The notes under the pieces: model-generated
Seen by the model: only the letters and a program-made list of their open reading frames with translations
Database searches by the model: none
What the model was told of the DNA's origin: nothing
Translations under genes and position numbers: made by a program
Assembly: GCA_041744735.1 (NCBI GenBank)
Contig: JBGTKH010000093.1
Span: 1-9,957, forward strand
Reading direction: 5' to 3'
DNA: 9,957 nucleotides
Source: JBGTKH01 sp041744735
Lineage (GTDB): Bacteria > Planctomycetota > Planctomycetia > Pirellulales > Pirellulaceae
Part shown: positions 1 through 5,892 of the stretch, piece after piece
Layout: every line of letters begins with the position of its first letter
Position numbering within the stretch: position 1 is the stretch's first letter

Positions 1-610
1 GCCGCCGGTATGGCTATGTGGGTTACGCCGTTGGCGATTAAGTACATCGCCTGGCGGCGATTCGATGCGGAAAACGAGCGCATCGAAACCATCGTCGAAG
101 GTTGGCGAGCGCCACCTGCCCACGCGGATCCCGATGATTGGGAAGCTGCTTGGATTACTGTTTACATCGCAGTGGGCAACGTTTGCTTCACTCCCAAGGA
201 AGTTAGCGCCGAGGAAATGGCTCGCCTGCGCGTGGACGTCGAGAGAAAGAATCAGCAACCCGTCTCTTTCGATACGTTCGCGTGGCTTTGGTGGCGGCTC
301 GGCCAAACCGGCCCACACGGCAACGAGTACATCACCCGCATGCAGCCGATGTGGGAAGAAATGGAGAAGTCGTACGTAGAATCCGGAAACGACCAGTCGC
401 TCCGTCCAGCCGTGGTTCCTCGATAGCCGGCGCGGAAAGAAGATTCGAGAAGTGTTTCTCGAGAAGGGCAACGTCGCAATCGACGGCGTCTACAATTCGC
501 CGGGCATGTGGGTGGATGCTACCGGTACCTATTACGTCCATGGCGCAGAGCGTAAGCAGGCCCAAAACGATGGCACAACACCTGCACCGATTCCACAACT
601 TCCGCAATAA
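1..610 (+). pseudogene. Frameshifted first member of a local three-copy family, 5' end outside the window
   Basis: Function not recognised. The frame is open from base 1 to a TAG at 424-426. The first in-window ATG (10) falls in what aligns with the membrane helix of the 610-1104 paralogue, so the true start is probably upstream. Core motifs are DDWEAAW, GNVCF, SAEE, DVE, WLWWRL, QTGPHGN and QPMWEE. Dropping one base at 418-421 (the CCTC stretch) joins the frame to another that stays open to a TAA at 608-610, adding about 63 residues that begin LDSRRGKKIREVFLEKG. Two observations support the shift: the third copy (1105-1482) reads VLNRRGIR in a single frame at the same point, and the TAA overlaps the next gene's ATG as TAATG. 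The repaired product would be about 199 residues from position 10. A sequencing error would give the same picture. If the shift is real, the product ends at 426. Confidence 0.6.
168..437 (+). repeat. Direct repeat, left copy (pairs with 1131-1396)
   Basis: About 270 bases that recur 963 bases downstream. By eye, the first 86 bases are identical and the first 252 differ at roughly 16 positions (about 94% identity). The right copy is four bases shorter near its end, around 418-427. This indicates a recent duplication or gene conversion. Confidence 0.85.
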
Positions 611-1104
611 TGAACATGCACACACGCGATCAGCACACAGCCGAGTCAAGCCGTAGTTTGTTTCGCGTGATGGTGATCCTGCTCGTCTTGGTAGGAACCG
701 TCACCGCAGGTACCTGGTTGGCGATGCAGTTGTCGGCTGCGCTTCAGTTCAGGGCTCGTAGAGCACACGTGGAAGCCATTAGAGCCATCGTCAGATCGTG
801 GCGTCCACCGCCCCCAGATGCCAAAGTAGCTGACTGGGAAGCCGCTTGGGAGATAATCGATTTCTCGATCGGCAATGTTTGCTGGCATATCTCCGCTGAG
901 GAGCTTGAGCACCTGCGCAACGATGTCGAGCAGATGAATCAGATGAATAAACCGCCTGTCACGATGGACACGCTGGAATGGTTGTGGGTCAGGCTTAGCC
1001 AAACGGGCCCTCAGGGAAACAGGAACCACATGCAGTTCCAACCTATGTGGGATGAGGTTGCGCGGAAGCCAGCAGCGACGGCGGGAACGGCCACGAGCCC
1101 CTAG
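610..1104 (+). CDS. Membrane-anchored protein of unknown function, family member 2
   Basis: This 164-residue protein is not assigned to a known family. Residues about 17-36 form a hydrophobic helix after a short polar N-terminus, so it is probably a single-pass inner-membrane protein; the side on which the rest lies cannot be told. The soluble part contains ADWEAAW, IGNVC, SAEELEHLRNDVEQ, DTLEWLWVRLSQTGPQGN and QPMWDEV, clearly paralogous to the gene before it and the fragment after it. The ATG at 610 overlaps the upstream TAA. No strong Shine-Dalgarno sequence is visible, so translational coupling to the upstream frame is likely. It lacks the roughly 60-residue C-terminal extension deduced for copy 1 and ends in a low-complexity Ala/Thr/Ser/Pro tail. 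It is the only copy that looks intact. An alternative start is ATG 616. Confidence 0.7.
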   Translation: MNMHTRDQHTAESSRSLFRVMVILLVLVGTVTAGTWLAMQLSAALQFRARRAHVEAIRAIVRSWRPPPPDAKVADWEAAWEIIDFSIGNVCWHISAEELEHLRNDVEQMNQMNKPPVTMDTLEWLWVRLSQTGPQGNRNHMQFQPMWDEVARKPAATAGTATSP

Positions 1105-1482
1105 TTGCTTTCGGGCGTCACTCTGGCCAACGCAGTGGGCAACGTTTGCTTCACTCCCAAGGAAGTTAGCGCCGAGGAAATGGCTCGCCTGCGCGTGGAC
1201 GTCGAGAGAAAGAATCGGCAACCCGTCACTTTCGATACGTTCGCGTGGCTTTGGTCGCGTCTCGGCCAAACCGGCCCACACGGCAATGAGTACATCACCC
1301 GCATGCAGCCGATGTGGAAAGAAGTGGAGGAGTCGTACGTAGAATCCGGCCGTAACCAGTCGCTCCGTCCAGGCTTGGTTCTTAACCGGCGCGGAATACG
1401 CTGTGGTGGCCTCGCAGAAACTCCCGCAGCTTGCCGGCCACTGGAATCGGTCAGTAGCGCGATCGATTTCAGTGTGCAGTGA
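1105..1482 (+). pseudogene. Headless duplicate of the copy-1 gene (family member 3 fragment)
   Basis: The open frame begins right after the TAG (1102-1104) of the 610-1104 gene and is in phase with it. The only initiator at that point is TTG 1105, without a ribosome-binding site. From AVGNVCF onward the protein is nearly identical to copy 1: SAEEMARLRVDVERKN, FDTFAWLW, RLGQTGPHGNEYITRMQPMW, YVESG and SLRP. The membrane helix and the DDWEAAW segment are absent. Downstream of VLNRRGIR the sequence no longer resembles copy 1 and ends in unrelated residues. It is best read as the middle part of a duplicated gene with both ends lost. Readthrough of the TAG would fuse it to copy 2, but nothing in the sequence argues for that. 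It converges on accD with a 25-base gap. Confidence 0.6.
1131..1396 (+). repeat. Direct repeat, right copy (pairs with 168-437)
   Basis: Second copy of the internal duplication. Homology starts abruptly at CGCAGTGGGCAAC and fades after CCGGCGCGGAA. The net four-base deletion relative to the left copy is consistent with one lost codon here plus one inserted base in the left copy. Confidence 0.85.
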
Positions 1483-1507
1483 CGCAGTGACGCCGTCGGC
1501 CGGGCGC

Positions 1508-2317
1508 TTACTTACCGCAATAGTCGATCGTGCGGGCGATTTCGCTTTGTAGGCGGCTGCGGGGGACGATGCGGTCGATGTAGCCGTGTTCGAGCAGGAA
1601 TTCACTGGTCTGAAAACCTTTGGGCAACTCGATGCGGATGGTGGCTTTGATCGTCCGCGGGCCGGCGAAACCGATCAGGGCTTTGGGTTCGGCGAAGACC
1701 AGATCGCCCAGCGACGCAAAGCTGGCCGCCACGCCGCCCATGGTTGGGTTGGTGAGCACGGAAATGAACAAGCCGCCGGCCTGATCGTAGCGGGCCAGCG
1801 CGGCGGATACCTTGGCCATCTGCATCAGCGAGAGAATGCCCTCGTGCATGCGAGCCCCGCCGCCGCTGCCGCTGATGATGATCAGCGGAAGTTGCTGCTC
1901 GGTCGCCCGCTCGATCAGCCTCGTCAGCCGTTCGCCGACGACCGATCCCATGCTGCCCATGATGAACGCCGAGTCCGTGACGCCAAAGGCCACGCGGCGG
2001 GCGCGGATCATGCCGGTGCCGGTGAGCGCTGCGTCCGACAGGCCCGTGCGTTTTTGTTCGGCGACCAACCGGTCGGCGTACTTTTTCTGATCCTCGAAGC
2101 CCAGCGGGTCGGTCGGCCTAAGGTTGGCGTCCCATTCCTCGAAGGTGCCTTCGTCCAACACTTGCCTGATGCGTTCTTTGGCCGAGACGTAGAAGTGATA
2201 ATCGCATTCGGGACAGACGCCCAGACGCTTTTCCGCTTCTTTGCGAAAGATCGCCGCTTGACAACCGGGGCAGCGTTGCCAGAGGCCCTCGGGGACGCCG
2301 CGTTTTTGTCGTTTCAT
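1508..2317 (-). CDS. accD: Acetyl-CoA carboxylase carboxyltransferase subunit beta
   Basis: Beta subunit of the carboxyltransferase half of acetyl-CoA carboxylase. With AccA it transfers the carboxyl group from biotinylated AccB to acetyl-CoA, giving malonyl-CoA for fatty acid synthesis in the cytoplasm. The 269-residue protein opens with a four-cysteine zinc ribbon (C16, C19, C35, C38). It then shows the crotonase-like carboxyltransferase core, including GSMGSVVGE, SGSGGGARMHEG, NPTMGGVAASFA, and GFAGPRTIKATIR followed by LPKGFQTSEFLLEHGYID. It is slightly shorter than the usual 280-300 residues because little follows the core. The start is set at ATG 2317, whose A is the last base of the preceding gene's TGA (TGATG), implying coupled translation. 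An upstream in-phase extension to 2602 lies inside the neighbouring gene and is not part of AccD. No accA is present in the window. Confidence 0.95.
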   Translation of the reverse strand: MKRQKRGVPEGLWQRCPGCQAAIFRKEAEKRLGVCPECDYHFYVSAKERIRQVLDEGTFEEWDANLRPTDPLGFEDQKKYADRLVAEQKRTGLSDAALTGTGMIRARRVAFGVTDSAFIMGSMGSVVGERLTRLIERATEQQLPLIIISGSGGGARMHEGILSLMQMAKVSAALARYDQAGGLFISVLTNPTMGGVAASFASLGDLVFAEPKALIGFAGPRTIKATIRIELPKGFQTSEFLLEHGYIDRIVPRSRLQSEIARTIDYCGK

Positions 2318-2895
2318 CAGCTCGCCACCCGTTTTTCCGGCTGAATATCGATCATTTCCCAACGCCCGCAGTCGCACTCCACCTTCCACAGGTCGCCTAA
2401 TTCGCTGGCGTCCAGGAAGCACCGCACCAAGGTAGCCAGCGGTTCGGGGACGACCAGCGCGATGACGCCGTGCTTGTGCCGCTTCATCAGCTTTTGCAAC
2501 GAAGCGCGGACGCGCTCTTGTGCTGAGCCTAGCGATTCGCCTTCCGGCGGGCAAACGTTTTCCGGGTGCTCCTGCCACTGGCGATACACTTTGGGCTGGC
2601 ATTGCTTAACGTCTTCGATCAACTTGCCGTGCCACAAGCCGTGGTTTAGGTTGTGCAGCTTTTCCAGCCGTTTGGCCTTCAGGCCGTGGCTTTGCGCGAC
2701 TGCCTCGGCGGTCTTTTCGGCCGCTTCGCAGGGGGCCGAATACACGGCCTCGATGTCCAGTCCGCCCAGCTCATCAACCGCCCGAGCGACTTGGCTGGTG
2801 CCGTTTTCGCTCAGCGGGATATCCAACGTGCCCTTAATTCTGCCCTGTTCGTCGAACTCCGTCGATCCGGGCCTGACCAACACAATTTGTAACAT
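2317..2895 (-). CDS. Histidine-phosphatase (phosphoglycerate mutase-like) fold protein, probably catalytically inactive
   Basis: This 192-residue protein follows the histidine phosphatase superfamily layout: an N-terminal LVR-G motif with DEQGRIKGTLDIPLSENG, a YSAP...TAEAVA segment, an LW-G motif near 80-90, an EGES segment near 119-122, and a VV-E-LATLVR strand-helix near 148-158. The catalytic residues are missing. RHG reads R8-P9-G10, the usual Arg of the SSPL-RA motif is Ala58, the usual Glu of the L-E--G-WEG motif is Asn82, and the second catalytic His is Pro150. A phosphatase or mutase activity is therefore unlikely; a structural or regulatory role is possible (inference). It sits between rpe (21-base gap, GAGG upstream of the ATG) and accD (one-base overlap), so it is probably co-transcribed with both. 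An automated label of phosphoglycerate mutase would probably be misleading. Confidence 0.82.
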   Translation of the reverse strand: MLQIVLVRPGSTEFDEQGRIKGTLDIPLSENGTSQVARAVDELGGLDIEAVYSAPCEAAEKTAEAVAQSHGLKAKRLEKLHNLNHGLWHGKLIEDVKQCQPKVYRQWQEHPENVCPPEGESLGSAQERVRASLQKLMKRHKHGVIALVVPEPLATLVRCFLDASELGDLWKVECDCGRWEMIDIQPEKRVAS

Positions 2896-2916
2896 CTGGT
2901 TTCTAATTACCTCACT

Positions 2917-3603
2917 TCAAAGTTTGGCCAGATCGGTCAGTTCGCGCACGGCCGGTCCGTACCGGTCGCTGCGAAAGATTGCCGATCCGACCACAAAAAG
3001 ATTCGCGCCTGCTTCGGCGCATGACTTAATCGTGGACTGATTGATCCCCCCATCGACTTCCAACAGCACATCGGGACCGGCGAGCTGCCTCAGATTGGCA
3101 AGCTTTTCCAAAGCCACATCGTGAAACGGCTGTCCGCCGAAACCGGCCGGGACGCTCATGACCAGCACCAGATCGCACAGGTCCACGCAGCCTTCGACGG
3201 TTGACAGTGGCGTGTTGGGGTTCAACGCAATGCCGGCCCCGGCACCCAGGCTGCGGATTTCTTCGAGCAGGGGCCGAGGGTCGGCGACCGCCTCGATGTG
3301 AAACGTGATGATGTCCGAGCCGGCGTCGTAAAACTGCCGCACGTACCGCTGGGGCTCGGAAATCATCAGGTGCACGTCCAGGGGCAGGTCGGTCAACCGC
3401 CGCAGTGCCGCGACAATCGGCATACCGTACGTCAGATTCGGAACGAAATGGCCGTCCATCACGTCCAGGTGAAACGCTTGGACCCCCGCTTCTTCCAGGC
3501 GCCCGACTTCCCGCGCTAGATCTCCAAAATCGCACAGCAGCAGCGACGGGAGAATCACCGGCGCGGATCGGAGTAGACGAACAAGATGCTGGCGTCGAGA
3601 CAT
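2917..3603 (-). CDS. rpe: Ribulose-phosphate 3-epimerase
   Basis: Interconverts ribulose 5-phosphate and xylulose 5-phosphate in the cytoplasm (pentose phosphate pathway). The 228-residue TIM-barrel protein carries ILPSLL near 17-22, HLDVMDGHFVPNLTYG (H45 and D47 as metal or catalytic ligands), DVHLMI with H78, the phosphate-binding GFGGQPF, EVDGGI with D184, and VVGSAIF. ATG 3603 is chosen because it puts the first conserved strand near residue 17, as in the family. The frame continues to a GTG at 3627, but that adds unconserved residues that coincide with a hairpin. The loop usually read as VNPGFGGQ is VPAGFGGQ here, a mild deviation. It is the first gene of a three-gene minus-strand operon with the phosphatase-fold gene and accD. 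Confidence 0.93.
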   Translation of the reverse strand: MSRRQHLVRLLRSAPVILPSLLLCDFGDLAREVGRLEEAGVQAFHLDVMDGHFVPNLTYGMPIVAALRRLTDLPLDVHLMISEPQRYVRQFYDAGSDIITFHIEAVADPRPLLEEIRSLGAGAGIALNPNTPLSTVEGCVDLCDLVLVMSVPAGFGGQPFHDVALEKLANLRQLAGPDVLLEVDGGINQSTIKSCAEAGANLFVVGSAIFRSDRYGPAVRELTDLAKL

Positions 3604-3610
3604 ACGGTTA

Positions 3611-3627
3611 GTGTTCCCAAGGAACAC
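3611..3627 (-). promoter_or_regulatory. Small hairpin just upstream of the rpe start
   Basis: GTGTTCC and GGAACAC form a perfect 7-bp stem with a 3-base loop, ending eight bases before ATG 3603 on the minus strand. In the rpe mRNA it would occupy or flank the ribosome-binding region, and no clear Shine-Dalgarno sequence is seen outside it. A translational control role is inference. Confidence 0.4.
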
Positions 3628-3666
3628 AAATACGACAGAAGCGAAGAAACCTACGGCGATGAAACT

Positions 3667-3688
3667 CAGACGGCGTTTTTGCCGTCTG
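3667..3688. repeat. Perfect 8-bp hairpin in the rpe upstream region
   Basis: CAGACGGC, a six-base GTTTTT loop, then GCCGTCTG. It lies about 64 bases upstream of the rpe ATG. Neither strand shows a T-run after the stem, so it is not a standard intrinsic terminator. A leader structure or protein-binding dyad is possible. Confidence 0.5.
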
Positions 3689-3945
3689 CCGATGAATTGT
3701 TGTGTGTGGCCCTTTTGCCGCCGCGTGCAGATAATCTGTAAGGGAAACTCGTAACGAACCGTTGCCGACCACTTCGTACCTTAGTCAAAGAACGTGATTT
3801 TACCAATGGCCCAGACACCCGTCTGCGCGGGATTTGGGCTCCCTGGGCCGGCTGGCCACCTGGTGATGGTCGATAGCGGCGGCCTCCGTTCAGGGACGGT
3901 GCTCATGCAGAAAAGCATTTGCTGGTAATGGCTTAGACACTTTCG

Positions 3946-4020
3946 GTAGGAGGACGGATTGCTCATCCGTCCTGAAGTGATCTCGTCAGAACCGCGGACG
4001 GATTAGCAATCCGTCCTACT
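3946..4020. repeat. REP-like pair of inverted palindromic units
   Basis: Two related hairpins in inverted orientation. The first is AGGACGGAT, a 5-base loop, then ATCCGTCCT (3951-3973). The second is GGACGGATT, a 3-base loop, then AATCCGTCC (3996-4016). Outer flanks GTAGG and CCTAC also match in inverted orientation, so the whole block can fold as one long arm or as two hairpins, like a bacterial interspersed mosaic element. I believe similar GGACGGATT-type units are scattered in planctomycete genomes, but that is from memory. Confidence 0.65.
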
Positions 4021-4161
4021 ATCTCGCGCGCAACTCATCGTTTCATCGCGTTCCTGGGTAACCCCTGGCCCATCCGGAACGGCCGCGCTACTCTTGACAC
4101 GCAACGACCGAACGGCCATCGTCTTTCGTCAGACATCTTTATCCGACCGGTCGACCGCCGG

Positions 4162-4193
4162 TTGAAATTCTCGACCGGTTATGGTGTTATATT
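4162..4193 (+). promoter_or_regulatory. Candidate promoter for infC
   Basis: TTGAAA at 4162-4167 and TTATAT at 4187-4192 resemble -35 and -10 boxes with a somewhat long spacer (about 19; 18 if GTTATA is used). The resulting leader would be roughly 75 bases up to the proposed AUC start. A TTG at 4162, which could be taken as the infC start, falls inside the -35 box. Confidence 0.35.
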
Positions 4194-4261
4194 AGCCAGA
4201 CGCAACTGGCCGCCGGCCGCACGTGTGCTGGCAGCCGCGGGTTGCAGTTCCTTGTTAGCAG

Positions 4262-4270
4262 AAAGGGTGA
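4262..4270 (+). promoter_or_regulatory. infC: Ribosome-binding site that decides the infC start
   Basis: AAAGGGTGA is a near match to the anti-Shine-Dalgarno complement AAAGGAGGTGA with two bases missing. It ends five bases before ATC 4276. The GTG at 4267-4269 lies inside this motif, so it is more likely part of the binding site than the initiator. Confidence 0.55.
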
Positions 4271-4275
4271 CAACA

Positions 4276-4776
4276 ATCGATCGCATTCAGACCAGGGTCA
4301 ACGAGCAGATCCGCATCTCGCCAATTCGGGTAATTTCCCACGACGGTAAACAGCTTGGCATCTTGTCCACCGACGAAGCGCTATCGCGAGCCCGTGAGGC
4401 GGGCCTGGACTTGGTGGAAGTGGCCCCCAACGAACGGCCGCCGGTGTGCCGGATCATGGATTACGGCAAGTACAAATACGAAAAGAAAAAGAAGACCGGC
4501 CACGCCACTCACCACACGAAGACCAAAGAAATCCGCTTACGGCCGAAGACCGGCGAGCACGACATCGAGTTCAAGGTCAAGCAAGCGAAAGGATTTCTGC
4601 AGCACAAAGACAAAGTGCAAATCACCGTGGTCTTTCGCGGCCGCGAAATGGCTCACATCGAAGAGGGCCGCAAGGTCATGGAAGGCGTCATTCAGGAGTT
4701 GCTGGAGTTTGGCAAGTTGGAAGGCCCACCTCAGCAGCACTCGCGCCGCATGATGTGCACGGTCACACCCAAGTAG
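4276..4776 (+). CDS. infC: Translation initiation factor IF-3
   Basis: IF-3 binds the 30S subunit, keeps it apart from 50S, and checks start codon and initiator tRNA. The 166-residue product shows the N-domain (RVNEQIRISPIRVI, QLGILSTDEAL, AGLDLVEVAP, PPVCRIMDYGKYKYEKKKK), a linker, and the C-domain (KEIRLRPKTGEHD, KVQITVVFRGREMAH, and the SRRMMCTVTPK end). The frame is open back to TTG 4162, but those extra residues are not IF-3-like. ATC 4276 is preferred because it stands correctly spaced after AAAGGGTGA and gives the usual length. E. coli infC also uses a rare start (AUU), by which IF-3 represses itself; the same autoregulation here is inference. GTG 4267 and ATT 4285 are alternatives. 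The usual partners rpmI and rplT do not follow; the next gene is convergent and unrelated. Confidence 0.93.
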   Translation: MDRIQTRVNEQIRISPIRVISHDGKQLGILSTDEALSRAREAGLDLVEVAPNERPPVCRIMDYGKYKYEKKKKTGHATHHTKTKEIRLRPKTGEHDIEFKVKQAKGFLQHKDKVQITVVFRGREMAHIEEGRKVMEGVIQELLEFGKLEGPPQQHSRRMMCTVTPK

Positions 4777-4804
4777 TGCACGGCCAGCCGGGCATTGATG
4801 GGTA

Positions 4805-4862
4805 GCCGAAGTCGCCAGACTTTGGCCGGACCTCGGGAAATCCAAACTCTGGCGAGTTCGGC
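4805..4862. repeat. Inverted repeat between convergent genes
   Basis: Arms of 21 bases (4805-4825 and 4842-4862) match at 19 positions around a 16-base loop, beginning GCCGAAGTCGCCAGAC. It lies in the 123-base gap between infC and the minus-strand lipoprotein gene, where it could stop transcription from both sides, though neither side has a T-run. It may instead be a dispersed repeat. Confidence 0.6.
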
Positions 4863-4899
4863 AACATCCAAGCGCCGCGCGGACGTTAATGGTAGTTTC

Positions 4900-5826
4900 T
4901 CATTCCGCAACGGTTGCGATCGGCGAGAGAATCTGCTCGGGCGCGAATAGATCGTCGAATTGAGTTTGGGCCAGTCGCATCAAGACCACGACCTGATCGA
5001 GCCTTCCGCCTGAATCGTCCGTAAAGAACTGCTGGCCGAGTCCCTTGATGTCGGGCGTGCACGTCAGCAGCAGCGTATGACCGGGCGACAGCGTCGGCTC
5101 GATGCGCAGTCGCTCGAAGACCTTGCGTTCGCGCCCCGCCTCCAGTCGCAGCGATCCGTCTTCCGCCACCCAACGATTGCGCGGCTGACCGTGGTGTACT
5201 TCCGGAGTCAGTTCCAACCGTACGCGACCGTCGCCTTGTGGGTACGTCTTCACGGCGAATAGGCCGACAGCGTCGCTCAGCGTCTCGCCGCGCACGCCGC
5301 CGTCTTCGTGAGTCAGCACGACCATTCGCTCGCGGGTTTTGCAAGTTACGATTTCACCGCGTCGCCCGGCGCGGCTTTGCAGTCTGCGATGCTGAGCCGC
5401 CGCAGATCCATCCACCGGCAATTGGTTTTCGCTGGAATCGGCCGCAGAGCCTTGTTCGCTGTCCAACAAACGCCGCAACTCGGTGGGCACCTGCGATCCG
5501 ATCAGCCCGCAACGAAAACCGTTGGCCGAAAGCTGGCGACGCAGTTCGGCTGGCAGGTGCTGTTCGTCGATCTCGGCCCACACCGCGTCATTGATCTCTG
5601 CACTGCCCGGAGGCATTCGCAGAAACGCAATCTCCAGCACCACACTGTCGGGCGACATCCGCGGTGCCGGTAATTGTGACGTCTCCGTCGCCACTTTCGT
5701 CCACGACGCGCAGCCTGCCGCCGCCGCTAGCAAACATAAGCCAAACGTCGATGTAAGTGTGTTGGGCGACATCCGTGTCGTCCGCAGGGAGACGATGAGG
5801 AGCGAACGCAGACCGAGCGGGCGCAT
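4900..5826 (-). CDS. Predicted lipoprotein of unknown function
   Basis: A lipobox, LLAAAAGC, places the lipidated Cys at residue 39 of the longest form (ATG 5826) or residue 21 if translation starts at ATG 5772. The shorter form gives a normal signal length but has no positive charge before the hydrophobic stretch; the longer one has several Arg. Neither start has a strong ribosome-binding site. After the Cys comes a conserved-looking block (SVVLEIAFLRMP, then DEQHLPAELRRQLSANGF, residues about 60-105), a low-complexity middle (about 120-155), and a beta-rich C-terminal half with VRLELTPEVHHG and SPGHTLLLTCTPDIKG. The C-terminal half faintly recalls secretin-type beta sheet, but too weakly to assign. 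The protein is probably periplasmic and membrane tethered. It stands alone, convergent with infC and divergent from the acetoacetyl-CoA synthetase gene. Confidence 0.75.
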   Translation of the reverse strand: MRPLGLRSLLIVSLRTTRMSPNTLTSTFGLCLLAAAAGCASWTKVATETSQLPAPRMSPDSVVLEIAFLRMPPGSAEINDAVWAEIDEQHLPAELRRQLSANGFRCGLIGSQVPTELRRLLDSEQGSAADSSENQLPVDGSAAAQHRRLQSRAGRRGEIVTCKTRERMVVLTHEDGGVRGETLSDAVGLFAVKTYPQGDGRVRLELTPEVHHGQPRNRWVAEDGSLRLEAGRERKVFERLRIEPTLSPGHTLLLTCTPDIKGLGQQFFTDDSGGRLDQVVVLMRLAQTQFDDLFAPEQILSPIATVAE

Positions 5827-5892
5827 AGTGCGACCCGCAAAACGGCGAGAGGGTAGTCTGACGACATCGGCGCGTCAATGCGGAAAGGCGAA

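Larger units (their letters stand above)
3604..4161. other. Intergenic region between divergent rpe and infC
   Basis: About 560 bases with no convincing gene. The 61-codon minus frame at 3781-3966 has no ribosome-binding site or recognisable domain and runs into a palindromic repeat. The region holds two hairpins near rpe, a paired palindromic repeat at 3946-4020, and at its right edge the approach to the infC promoter. No riboswitch class was recognised. Confidence 0.6.

Noticed and set aside
410..430. Programmed +1 frameshift in the first gene
   Set aside because: The CCT-CGA-TAG context does not match the known prfB-type slippery site, and a plain one-base insertion explains the comparison with copy 3 better.
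1476..1491. Tandem GCAGTGAC repeat
   Set aside because: Only two eight-base units at the junction of a decaying gene and accD; no sign of function.
646..1605. 319-codon minus-strand open frame
   Set aside because: It lies antisense to the family genes at 610-1482, crosses into accD, and has no recognisable domain; its GC-rich residue usage is typical of a shadow frame.
2318..2602. N-terminal extension of the AccD frame
   Set aside because: It overlaps the phosphatase-fold gene in another frame and is rich in Arg and Ala without conserved motifs. The TGATG junction gives a natural start at 2317.
3781..3966. 61-codon minus-strand frame between rpe and infC
   Set aside because: No ribosome-binding site or recognisable motif, and its start lies within the palindromic repeat block.
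4162..4275. IF-3 starting at TTG 4162 with 38 extra residues
   Set aside because: The extension has no IF-3 similarity, no ribosome-binding site, and its start codon sits in a promoter-like box.
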